Assembly: GCF_902148845.1 (NCBI RefSeq)
Contig: NC_043745.1
Coordinates: 32,811,341 to 32,875,340 of the forward strand
Length of the DNA: 64,000 nucleotides
From: Salarias fasciatus
Taxonomy: Eukaryota; Chordata; Actinopteri; Blenniiformes; Blenniidae
Direction: 5' to 3'
Of this stretch, positions 37,821 to 48,243 are shown piece by piece. Under the pieces are notes generated by a model. The model searched no databases. It was not told the origin of the DNA and saw only the letters and a program-made list of their open reading frames with translations. Position 1 is the stretch's first letter. Each line of letters starts with the position of its first letter. The translations under genes and the position numbers were made by a program.

Positions 37821-39508
37821 CTAGTTCAGATCGTTACTTAAAATCTCACAGCCAAATGCTTTCTCTGCCACGTGGACACTCATGTGCCGCTTCAGATGGG
37901 AGTTCTTTATGAACCTTTTTCCACAGTCCTCACAGCCAAACGTTTTATCTCTTGTGTGGACTTCCATGTGTCGTTTCAATAGTGAGTTTCTTGTAAATCT
38001 TTTACCACAATTATCACAGCTGAATGGTTTTTCTCCCGTGTGGATTTGTATGTGTCGTTCCAATTCCGACTTATATTTGAATGTTTTTCCACAAACATCG
38101 CAGCCGAACGGATTCTCCGCTGTGTGGACGCTCATGTGCGTTTTCAAGTAAGACTTTTGTTTAAACCTTTTTCCACAATCGCCACAACAAAACGGCTTTT
38201 CTGTGGTGTGAACATTCATGTGTTTTTCCAGATGTGACTTTTGTTTGAATTTTTTCCCACACTTCTGGCAGTCGAAGGGTCGCTCCCCTGTGTGGATTTT
38301 CATGTGCGAGTCCAGATATGTTTTGACCGGAAATTCCTTCCCACAATTGCTGCAGCTAAATTGTTTTTCTCCCGTGTGGACACTCATGTGTCCTTTCAGT
38401 AATGACTTCAGCTTAAACTTTTTCCCGCACACGTCGCAGCTGAAAGGCTTTTCACCTGTGTGGACTCTCATGTGCGAGGTAAGGTTTGAATTATCCGTGA
38501 ACCCTCGACCACAAAAGCTACAACTGAATGGTTTCTCTCCCGTATGAATTCTCATGTGTACCTTCAGATGTGAGCTTTGCCTGAACGTTTTTCCACAATC
38601 GCCACACACAAATGTTTTATCTACCTTATGCACGTTCATGTGCATCTTCAGGTCCAACTTTTCCGCAAACCTCTTGCCACAAATACGGCAAACTGAAGGT
38701 TTCTCTCCTGTGGGGGCGGCTGTTTTGCTCTGAACATAATGGTTGGAAAGGTGATTCTGAAGAGACACAGAAGAGCTGAAATAGTTTCCAACATCTGACT
38801 CACATGACCTGCTCTCTTTCCAACCTCTGCTACTATCTTCAGTTACAGCTACGGCGTGAGAAAACCCCGGGCCGCCGTCCTCGTCGTCCTCACCGCTGAC
38901 TTCAGTCTCAGAGCAGTCTGATTCCTCTCCATCGGTGGTAATCTGAAAATGACTCCTGGCAGAGTCTGCTCCTTCACACTGCTCTCCATCACTTTCTGTT
39001 TTAATCAGTTTGAAGGAACAGCTGGTTAGAGGCTCTTCAACCTTTATGGACGACTCAGTGTCTTCTTCTTCATCTTCACTCTTTACAACAACATTGGGGA
39101 ACCACGAGCTATCATCCTCCGAGTCACTGGGCTGCTCTGCCTCCTGACTTTCCTTTGGTTCCTCCTTGATGTGAAGGCGCTCTGGTTCCTCCTGGTCGAT
39201 ACTGGCGCTCCAGTCATGGGGATCTTCTCTTTTAATCTCCACCCGTTTCTGGATACCTGCGGCTGGTGTCAAGGAGTCAGCTGTGAATGGCGATAATGAT
39301 TCTGACTGATGAAGCTGCGACAACTCAGATTCTTCTTCATCATCTTCGGTTTTTACATACACAATGGAGAAAGCTGTGGCATCTTCTGGGTCCTCCTGTT
39401 CCTCTTTTATGTGGAGGACATTTGGGTGCCGCTGCTCCACACCGAAGCTCCATTCCTCATGGGGATTCTCTTCTTTCATCACCACCTGCTGGACATGAGC
39501 AGGCAACA
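37821..39508 (-). CDS. C2H2 zinc finger protein 1 (10 fingers), main exon
   Basis: The exon begins at an acceptor (GTTTCAG/TGTTGCC) at 39508 and ends at 37821, about 560 residues. The first Met inside it is at 39479 ([10 protein letters not shown]); an upstream coding exon is possible but was not found. The N-terminal 250 residues are acidic, with two copies of a module ([16 protein letters not shown] and REDPHDW..LHIKEEP) and several SUMO-type psi-K-x-E motifs. Ten Cys2-His2 fingers follow, joined by TGEKPF-like linkers; a truncated eleventh ([11 protein letters not shown]) ends the protein. Such proteins are usually nuclear DNA-binding regulators. There is no KRAB, SCAN or BTB domain. It is a close paralogue of the gene at 45.0-46.7 kb. 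Confidence 0.88.
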
Positions 39509-39751
39509 CTGAAACACACACGAACACACACTTGTAAATCATTCCTTCATGACAAGATGAAGCACAATTTCAGGAAATTCCAACATTTCTTCATTTTTGC
39601 AGCTTGAGATAGTAAATAAATAAATCACAGCATGCCAACATAAAAAACAGGTTGAATGATAAACCACATCAACCAGAAAAACCTGTGCCAGAGATTAAAT
39701 TATTCTCTTTTACACTAAACTGCATTTTAATGAACAGAAACTCTTCAATTG

Positions 39752-40208
39752 AAGTGACACAAAGGAACTTTCAGTTTTCGTTGATTTTGGCTGCGCCAGT
39801 GGACAAAAGCGGTAGTGTTTTGCCTGAACGAACGCTACAGTTCCCATGAGGACTAGCGCGTGACGTCGTAAAATGCTGCTCCCGTGGCGTGCTGTCGGAC
39901 TGAACTCGCCTACATTTGTTTCCAGTGGCTGTGTGAAGGATGGATAGCGACGAGGTAATGAATCTAATGGTGGCTAAACAATGTTCTATCATGATGTGAC
40001 GCATGCCGTAAAGCAGTCCGCACATTTGGAGTTTTTTTAGTGTGCAGGGTTCCTACCACCCTCCTCACAGCTGCTTCATCCAAGTGAAAGCAATACTGAC
40101 GCCCTCAGGCCGAGACAGAGGGGTCATTCAAGTAGTTGTAAGTCGATGTATCATCACAAAAGATATTAAAATGTTTTATTAATGTTGAAAAGTTCCTTAG
40201 TGTCGCTT
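39752..40208. mobile_element. Small non-autonomous DNA transposon
   Basis: Left end AAGTGACACAAAGGAACTTT and right end AAAGTTCCTTAGTGTCGCTT are inverted repeats with two or three mismatches. The 457-base interior has no transposase. It sits in the intron between the zinc finger exon and its probable promoter. A clean target-site duplication was not found, so the superfamily is left open. Confidence 0.7.
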
Positions 40209-40794
40209 TAAAGTTACTTCAGGGTTGTTGTTTTTTTAACCATTCACAACAGTTTACCATAGAACAAAAAAAGAGATTAAAAATAGTATCTCTACTGAGA
40301 TGTTGTTTCAAATAGGCTCAAAGAATGTAGGTGTAGCCAAGTGTCTGCTCACTTAATATCTAATAATATCTTGTACGATATTCAGTCTTTAATCCAGGCA
40401 TTAGGAGGACAGAAAGCATATTTCAATATTGACTTGGGAAATCTTACTTAATCACAACCAACATTACGGAGGGCGGAATACTACTATCCCAAAAATAATC
40501 TCAAAACAGCGAATCTGACTTTTTCTCTACTTCACAGTCAATTTCACCTTTGGAACAATCGTGACAGCATCTGAGAGAGAAAGGGAGAACTGGGTCTGGT
40601 CTATTTTCTTTTCTTTGCACCCGATAAGTCTGGATTCAAGGTAAATAAAGCAAGTTTAGCGTCATGCTTAATCTAAAATCCAGCCTGTGAGTGTGTGAGT
40701 TTAGCCTTCAGGTGATGAATGATGCTCAGTGCTAAGACGATAATAAAGCGGAGGACCGTCACTCGTCGCAGAGCTGCTGCACCGGGGAGCGGCT

Positions 40795-40925
40795 TACCTC
40801 CGTGAATTTGTTTACCGGTGCGCAGTCACACGGTGTCTCCACCAGCTGACGCTTATTTTAAAGCCAATAAAGCGGATAACAGTCCCGGATCGCACTGCTG
40901 CTCCGCCATGTTCAATCCGCACACG
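40795..40925 (-). promoter_or_regulatory. Probable CpG promoter and first exon of zinc finger gene 1
   Basis: A CpG-rich stretch on the minus strand contains GAACATGGCGGAGC, a YY1-like initiator, and ends at the donor CACGGAG/GTAAGCC near 40799. The ATG opens only a 17-codon frame before a stop, so the exon is probably untranslated or carries a short upstream frame. The joining to the exon at 39508 is inferred. Confidence 0.5.
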
Positions 40926-41610
40926 TAAACAAACTTTATCGATCTACTTCCACGGTCCGCAACGGCGGTTTGTCAACAGGCAGTGAACGCATCACCGCCT
41001 CCTAGTGTTCAGGAGCGGTACTGCAACGTCAATGGTACTTGTTTGGGAAGGCTGTGTGTATGTGTGTATTTCCACGTGTGTGACAGATTCAGAGGGTTAC
41101 GTGTGATAAATAAAGCAGTGGATAAATACTTGAGTATGCGCTGTACTTCTGAACTCCTCTTTCATCCATTTATCTTCTCTTTTCATGCCATTCTCACCAT
41201 CTTCCTGAAGCCTGGCAACATGTTCTGTCCTACACTGCTGACTTCTAACTCACTCCTTTTTCTTTCATTAAATCTTTTCTTTTTAATGTCTGGGTACTAA
41301 AGGCAGAGTAGTAAGAGACAAAAAAAGATCATCTCTTTGTCTATGTTCTCCACATATAGCCTGTCTAATCTGAAGCTTTTGCACATTTTTATTTTATTTT
41401 TTTAATAATCAAATTGAAATACAGGTCAAAAGATCATATTCAGCAGAAGGAACAGTTGCATTTGGCTGCACAACACCGACAAAGTTATACTGAATGTTTG
41501 AGCCTATATAACAACTCTCCAGGATATTAATCATTCTCAGGGTGATGTTCACACCAACCACACATGAACAGCTTAGCTTGAACTTTAAAGTAATCGGGGG
41601 CATACGGTAC
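40926..41610. other. Intergenic, no gene recognised
   Basis: Between the zinc finger promoter and the THAP-like gene I see only AT-rich sequence and short unsupported frames. Confidence 0.45.
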
Positions 41611-41613
41611 TTT

Positions 41614-42727
41614 TTAGCCCTTGTATGGAAAACAACATGGGTAATGTCTCCCATCACTTATACTATGAAGACTTGCACCTAAAACTGTTTAATCTTCTGG
41701 TAAAATACTGACCGGCAGAGGGGTGGAGGGTGTAAGCGTGGTCTTCAGGTGCTGCATCTGCATGGGATGCACCCTCTGTGCTGCTGCCTAGAACAGGAAA
41801 GTCAGAGTCATCTGCCACACAAAGGCATTTTCTTTACACAAATCTCAGTTTTCTGTAAGAAATAAAGAGTAGGCTTGACAATATATATATGAACAAAAAC
41901 TACTGACCAGAAGACAGATGGTAGATGTAGTCGTGATCTTGCAGCACTGCACCTGCCTGGGATGCATCTTCTGTGCAGGAAACTCAGACTCATCAACAAC
42001 ACTAAGATGTTTTCTTTACACAGATCTCAGTTTTATGCAAGAAAGAAATGGGCTTAAAAAAAAAGAAAGAGAAACTACTGACCAGAAGACAGATGGCAGG
42101 TGTAGTTGTGATCTTTTAGTGCTGGACCTGCACAGGATGTATCCTCTGTGCTGCCGTCTGGAACAGGAAAAACAGAATCATCTGCAAAATTAAGATGTTT
42201 TCTTGATCGTTTGTGAGTCTCTTCCTACAATAAATGTTGATTGTCATCTTGTCAATTTCATAAAATTCCTTACATTCTACACACTTCTTATGCTACTCCA
42301 ATGATGCCATTTCAGATTAGCAATATGGTTGCCATGCCATAAACAACAGCATCTTATCAAAGTTAGTATGATGTGCTGACTTTTCTTTAGCAATTTACTT
42401 CCAGTTTTTAGCCATTTTTAAGACAGTCCTCTTACCTCTTCTCCATTCATTCCACTTGAGTCCGGATGGCACTGAGCCTTTCTTCGTCTTGTTTCCTCCA
42501 CAGGTAGAAACATGCTTATTCCCTGGTGTGAAGTGCTGACTGCAGGCAAAAGCGCTCCCACGCAGGATTTTAAAAAGGGGCCCTTCATCTTCTTTAATCG
42601 CCCTCAACCAACGGGTGTGTGCCTCTGCATCAGCTGGAAAGCCATGGAAAACCCAGATATGGAAACTTTAATTATTTGAACAGCTTGGGACACTGCAGAA
42701 GCAGCACCTCAGTGACTGTGGTGCCAT
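41614..42727 (-). pseudogene. THAP-domain gene with one in-frame stop and triplicated exons
   Basis: Minus strand. The first exon (42727-42436) reads MAPQSLRCCFCSVPSCSNN, then a TAA stop. It continues in the same frame with FHGFPADAEAHTRWLRAIKE, ACSQHFTPGN and GSVPSGLKWNEWRR. Together these are a THAP zinc finger (C-x4-C ... C-x2-H, followed by the conserved Pro). Three further exons, at 42157-42083 (75 nt), 41970-41908 (63 nt) and 41787-41713 (75 nt), are related to one another, all phase 1-1, and encode STEDTSCAGPALKDHNYTC, EDASQAGAVLQDHDYIYHL and STEGASHADAAPEDHAYTL. A short last exon from 41678 ends at 41614. Splice sites are intact throughout, so only the stop marks it as broken; a sequencing error or recent loss is possible. 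THAP proteins bind DNA. Confidence 0.6.
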
Positions 42728-42789
42728 GCTTGATGGATGAGCTGCTGTTGGAGATGGGCAGAAGGAGAACAGGAAGAGATAAGCTGATG

Positions 42790-44050
42790 AATTACAGCAA
42801 CATAAATGTAAATCTGACAAAAGGAATAATAGATGAAAATTAAAATCAGATATTGCTTTTGAATTGTGGTTCAACTGAATTATAAAAAAAAAACCACTAA
42901 CTCATGAAACAGACCTGGACAAAAATGATGATACCCCGAGAAAAGACTGAAAATAATTTGACCACAGGGACATGTTCAAACAAAGGTGTGTCCTCTAATT
43001 AGCATACCAGGTGTCTCGAAACTTGGAATCAGTTGATCGGGTTCTTTGAAGGGTAACTAGTAGTCACCGTGCTGCTGGGTGACATGGTGTGTGACCACAC
43101 TGAACATGGTGAAGGACAGCGTTGTCTCAGGGAATTACAAAGAACACTATGGACAAGTGAAAGGTAAATAAATGCTTTAAGACCGTCTACAAGCAGCGGT
43201 GACTGTCCTCTGACTACAGCTGCACATATTTTAAGATCCACAGGAGGAAAATTGATGACAAATTGAAAAAAATGTATAATGCGAAGGGCAACAAAAGAGT
43301 TCAGAACAACCTCCAAAGAAATTAAAGGTGACGTCCAAGGTCAGGGTACATCAGTGTGTGAGATCGCACCATCCGTAAGAGCCAAAGTGGACGTCATGAG
43401 AGACGACCAAGGAGGACATCACTGTAAAACACAAATAATATAAAAAGCCAGACCTGAATTTGCCAAACTGCATGTTGACAAGTAACAAAGCTTCTGGAAG
43501 AATGTCCTTCAGACAGACGAAACAAAACTGGAACTTTTTGGCAGGTGGTGGGTCAGCCACAGGATAATGATCAAAAACATCCAAGAATGGTTAAGAGCAA
43601 AACAGACTATTCTGAAGTGGCCTTCTCTGAGTCCTGACCTGAATCCTGGTGAACATCTGTGGAAGGAGCGGAAAGACGCCGTCTGGAGAAGACACCCTTC
43701 AAACCTGAGACAAATGGAGATGTTTGCTCATGAGGAGTAGGTCAGAATACCTGCTGAGAGGTGCACAGGTCTCATGGAAAGTTACAGAAATAATCTGATT
43801 GCTGCAAAAGATTGTGAGACAAAATATGAAGTGAAGGGTACCATCATTTTTGTGTAAGGATTATTTCTTGAGTTTAAAATATTTCTGTTGAAACACACTT
43901 CAAAAGCAAAGCAATGTCTGACTTGCATCAGGTCACTTTTAATACATTTTGTATTTACAATTCTTTTATCAGATTCAAGTTATTTTTGTGACCATTGTGG
44001 GTTTTTCTTTCATTAACAGAGGGGCACCAACAATTTTGACCACATGTGTA
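42790..44050 (+). mobile_element. Decayed Tc1-like transposon
   Basis: Plus-strand sequence matches teleost Tc1 transposase DNA: GACCGTCTACAAGCAGC, AGGTCAGGGTACATCAGTGT, GAATTTGCCAAACTGCATGT, GGATAATGATCAAAAACATC and TGAAGTGGCCTTCTCTGAGT. The middle of the transposase gene is deleted after GAACTTTTTGGCAGG near 43544, and the rest is full of frame breaks. Long imperfect inverted repeats flank it: ACTCATGAAACAGACCTGGA near 42900 pairs with the region near 43870, and the right tip ends CCACATGTGTAG. The left tip is poorly preserved. It lies immediately upstream of the THAP-like gene. Confidence 0.85.
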
Positions 44051-45021
44051 GCATATCGTCTCACTTAGTATCTGTGAAGCTGTTGTAAATGTTATTGGAA
44101 CAGGTGAGTTAGGACACATTAATACTCAGAAAAAATGCCAAACATGAAATGTAAATACACTTGGTTGAGCACTGACAGCTATGTTGTCTGAATAGGTGGA
44201 AATATCAGTATTATTTCATTGCCTTTTTGTCTGATAGGTGGGCATTGTATAGTGCAAATTGACAGAATGTTTCTGAGCAAAGAAGGACAATTATGGCAGA
44301 AGTTCTGGGAGGTGGAACCAAAGCCTTTTCTGACGGGGCAGCAATGTGACAACTGCCTCAATTAGTGCAAGAAAGGCTCAGATGTCCGTTGTCAAAGTCA
44401 GTCGTAACTTAAATTACTGAAGCAAAAACCATGTTGCACGAGCAGCTTGTTTATTATATCAAGTGAATTACAACATGCTGTCTTATCTTTGTCAAAATAA
44501 CCAACAAAATTTAAACCCTTTAGTGATCAGGAAATAAAGGAAATAATAATTTTTTTTTTTTTTTTTTACAACAAGATAAGTTTTAGTGTGAAATGCTTAG
44601 TGTTTTAATTTTTTTTCAAAGCAGCCAAAAAAAAATGAAAACAAAAATCCAATTGCATCCATTCAAAATAAAAAAAGTTGGTGCATGTTTTTTTTTTTTT
44701 TTTTTAATAAAAATACACATTTGTTAAAAGCAAAACAATTAAATTTAAAAAGTTTCCTTTTTTTGGAATAGAAATAAATAAAATGTTTCAGGTAAATTAT
44801 GATGTGGGCAGTACCTGGCATGCCAGACCAATAAAACGAGACAGCAAAATCACTGTGATTTTTAGATTTTTCAGTCTCCACAAATGATAAATATGGCAAC
44901 TTCTTTGTTACTCCTACATGTTTCCTCTTCTTGAAATGTTCCCACAAACTATTGCACCAAAATAATATCTCACTTTTTAAGCAGCTTGTTTTTCCCACAT
45001 GAAACCTCAGAGGAGTTAAAG
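44051..45021. other. 3' flank of zinc finger gene 2
   Basis: AT-rich sequence with T runs at 44550-44567 and 44689-44704. On the minus strand it would include the 3' UTR of zinc finger gene 2. No coding exon is seen. Confidence 0.45.
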
Positions 45022-46697
45022 TTAAATATCCCCACAGGCTGCTTTATTTGCAGTGTGGACTTTCATGTGTCTTTTCAAAAGTAAGTTTCTTGCAAATCTT
45101 TTTCCACAATCGTCACAGCCGAATGGTTTTTCTTCTGCGTGCACGCTCATGTGCACTTTCATTTGTGACTTCTGCTTGAATTTTTTCCCGCATTTATCAC
45201 ACTCGAATGGTTTCTCCCCCGTGTGGACTCTCATGTGCTGGTCCAGGTTCGTTTTTACTGAAAAGCCTTTGCCACAGCTACTGCAGCTGAAGGGCTTCTC
45301 TCCCGTGTGCACGCTCATGTGTTTCTGCAGGTTTTTCTTGAGCGTGAATTTTTTCTGACAGACTTCACAGTCGAAGGGTTTCTCTCCTGTGTGGACTCTC
45401 CTGTGGGATTTCAAATAGGACTCAAATTTAAATGTTTTTCCACAATCGTCACAACTGAACGGCGTCACTTTAGTGTGAACTCTCATGTGTGATTTCAGGT
45501 AGGACTTCTGCATAAACTTCTTCCCACAAACAGCACAGTCGAACGGCTTTTCTCCGGTGTGGAGTCTCATGTGTGCTTTCATGTGCGAGTGTTGTTTAAA
45601 CTTCTTGCCACACGTTTCGCAGTCGAACGGTCTTTCTCCTGTGTGGTTTCTCATGTGCAAGGCAAGATTTGTCTTAACTGAAAAACCCCGTCCACAAAAG
45701 CTGCAACTAAACGGTTTCTCTCCTGTGTGGACGCTCATGTGTGCTTTCACGTGAGACTTGAGTTTAAATTTTTTCCCGCACACGTCGCAGCTGAAAGGCT
45801 TCTCGCCTGTGTGGACTCTCATGTGCGTGCTGAGGTTGGAGCTGTCGGTGAACCCTCGACCACAGAAGCTGCAGCTGAACGGCTTCTCCCCGGTGTGAAT
45901 CCTCACGTGTACCTTCAGTTGTGAGCTCTGCCTGAATGTTTTTCCACAATCACCACACACAAACGGTTTTTCTTCCTTGTGGACGGGCTGCTTGGACATG
46001 TAGTGTTTGACACACAGAGAACAGCTTTCCTCAGAGTGTGATAACGAATGCCCACCATCGTCGTCGTCGGGACCGCTGTCGGAGTCATCGTCCTCATCGC
46101 TGACGTCAGTCTCAGAGAAGTCCGAATCCTCCTCGTCAGTGTTTGGTTGAATGTGACCGCTGACCAGATCTGATCCTCCATAGTGCTCTCCATCGCTTTC
46201 TGATTTCATCTGTGTGAAAGAGCTGCTGCTTGAGGGCTCTTCCTCTTTTACAGTTTCAGTCTGGATGGGATGAAGCTCCTCCTCCTCATCTTCACTCTTC
46301 ACAGTAACGACTGAAAACCAGGTGATGTCTTCCTCTGACTCGCTGAGCTGCCCTGCCTGCTGACTTTCATCTTGCTCCGCCAGTTCCTCCTTCATGTGAA
46401 GGAGCTTCGGGTCCTGCTGGTCCAGACTGGAGCTCCAGTCCTGGAGATCTTCCTCTTTAACCACCACCAGCTTCTGGATACCTGCAGCCGGTGTCCATGA
46501 GTCGGAGCTGAGGGAGGCTGCAGCTGACTGGTGACGCTGTAATGACTGAGGCTCCTCTTCATCTTCTTCACATTTCACGCACACAGTGGAGAACGCAGTG
46601 ACGCCCTCCTCTTCCTCCTTCATGTCGGTGAGCTCTGGGTCCGACTGGTCCAGCTCATCCTTCATCACCACCAGCTGCTCGACAGGTGCAGGCAACA
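45022..46697 (-). CDS. C2H2 zinc finger protein 2 (11 fingers), main exon
   Basis: The exon starts at an acceptor (GTTTCAG/TGTTGCC) at 46697, the same position as in zinc finger gene 1. The first internal Met is at 46665 (MKDELDQSDPEL). About 558 residues follow. The N-terminal half is acidic, with VKCEEDEEEP, VVKEEDLQDWSS, LLHMKEELAEQ and VKSEDEEEE. The C-terminal half has eleven complete C2H2 fingers with TGEKPF-type linkers, the first being [19 protein letters not shown]. The first three fingers are almost the same as fingers 2-4 of gene 1 ([26 protein letters not shown]), showing tandem duplication. No KRAB, SCAN or BTB domain. A preceding exon carrying the true start is possible and not located. 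Confidence 0.88.
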
Positions 46698-47120
46698 CTG
46701 AAACACACACAAAATTACTTGAAATAAAACTTCATAATAACAAAGATTACACTGGTTTGGATCTGGCTTTACAAGTGAAAGTGTTCTCAAAAACAGTCTC
46801 TTACAGAATAACTGATGTTACAGCAACCTCACTAGCAATATAGTTTACTGAATATTATTGTAGAGTCACTGATCTCTTGGCCCGAGAAACAATAATGTTC
46901 ACTATTGTGCCTGAAACAGTGCAATCCTCATGTAAGAAATTACAAATAGTGGCCACATCTATGGAAAATGTTATTATTACTCTGACTCCTTTAATTTTCA
47001 TTTAAACCACATGACAAAAGCAAAACACAGTTCACAGGTCACAGTGTAGCAAAAACAAAATAAACAGATAACAGGATAATACTGAATAAACTAAGATTAC
47101 AAAAAAAACTATAACTGTAA
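46698..47120. other. Upstream intron of zinc finger gene 2, nothing else recognised
   Basis: Non-coding AT-rich DNA immediately upstream of the acceptor of zinc finger gene 2. Its first exon should be further right on the minus strand. Confidence 0.4.
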
Positions 47121-47123
47121 TAC

Positions 47124-47343
<220 letters not shown>

Positions 47344-47436
47344 TATTTCACAATACACAGAAGCAACAACAGCTAGCAGTGATGGTCAGTAGCAATGCAC
47401 AGCTTAAGACCACAAAAGCATTCAGCGACGTCACTG

Positions 47437-47467
<31 letters not shown>

Positions 47468-47960
47468 CTGTTAAGCAGAATCAACCAAGCGTCAGATTGT
47501 TTCCCCACACAGAAAACCAGACCGGTGTGAGAGGTCAGTCTTAATGCAATGATGTGTTGTTGCAAGAGGAATAATTATAGTGCCATGAAGGGTCATTCTA
47601 CCTACCAGAATGGACCCCCTGGTGGGCTGGATTTGTTCCACACAGACTGTATGTTTGAAATCACTGGACAAGACCATCTAAACAAGCCAACCCATCTTCT
47701 GTTCTGCTTTATCCTGTTCAGAGCTGCAAGGCACTGCAGTCAAAGAAAGAGTACACAGTAGATAGGTAACCAATCCATGCTTACAGATGGAGTCGTGTCA
47801 TAGGTCATGTGACCACCCATAGCAACTGTCCGCCATTTGGCTCAAAGGGGAAAAACAACAGCCTCACGCTGTTCATTGTGCCTTGTGCGTTGCGGTTTTA
47901 GGTGTTATTGTAGTGTAATTTTACATTTGTTCAGTGAGTGGAAGGTCTTGTCGGCTATAG

Positions 47961-48145
47961 ATGGCCTACACATACTACGTCGAGCTTTCTGGGGATAGTT
48001 TGGCCTGATGTAGGGCAAAATTGGACATTGTGGGTGTAAAAGTGTGCCCCTTCAGACTCCCTGCTGACAAGTGGATGAACGACCCGAGGACATGGCCTAA
48101 ACTGCAGTACGCAGACTTGTTCTGCTACCTGATCACAACTCCTGG
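47961..48145 (+). pseudogene. Fossil first exon resembling a fish YqaJ/SWIM-type protein family
   Basis: A frame from ATG at 47961 (MAYTYYVELSGDSLA) meets TGA at 48006. It continues in frame with KLDIVGVKVCPFRLPADKW and NDPRTWPKLQYADLFCYL to TTPG at a good donor (CTCCTG/GTAAGAA) after 48145. The pattern W-x-DPRTWP...Y-DL-x-YLI-TTPG recalls the N-terminal region of fish proteins that carry SWIM and YqaJ-like nuclease domains. That resemblance is from memory. No downstream exons were seen. Confidence 0.35.
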
Positions 48146-48243
48146 TAAGAAGAATTATAATTTTGTCTCGAACAGTAGTGGCAAAGAGTTCCACAACCCT
48201 GCAGCATTAACTGAGAAGCAATTCTGTCCAAATGTGAAGGATC

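Noticed and set aside
37882-38547. Plus-strand frames with repeated Met-Cys and Phe-Pro-Gln patterns
   Set aside because: Antisense shadows of the zinc finger array; the repeated pattern mirrors the 84-base finger period.
39940-39960. ATGGATAGCGACGAGgtaatg, looks like a tiny first exon on the plus strand
   Set aside because: It lies inside a small inverted-repeat transposon and has no downstream coding exon.
40875-40910. Minus-strand MAEQQCDPGLL open frame as the zinc finger start
   Set aside because: It stops after 17 codons, before either possible splice donor, so it cannot join the zinc finger exon in frame.
45053-45949. Open frames opposite or offset from zinc finger gene 2
   Set aside because: Same antisense/out-of-frame effect of the finger repeats.
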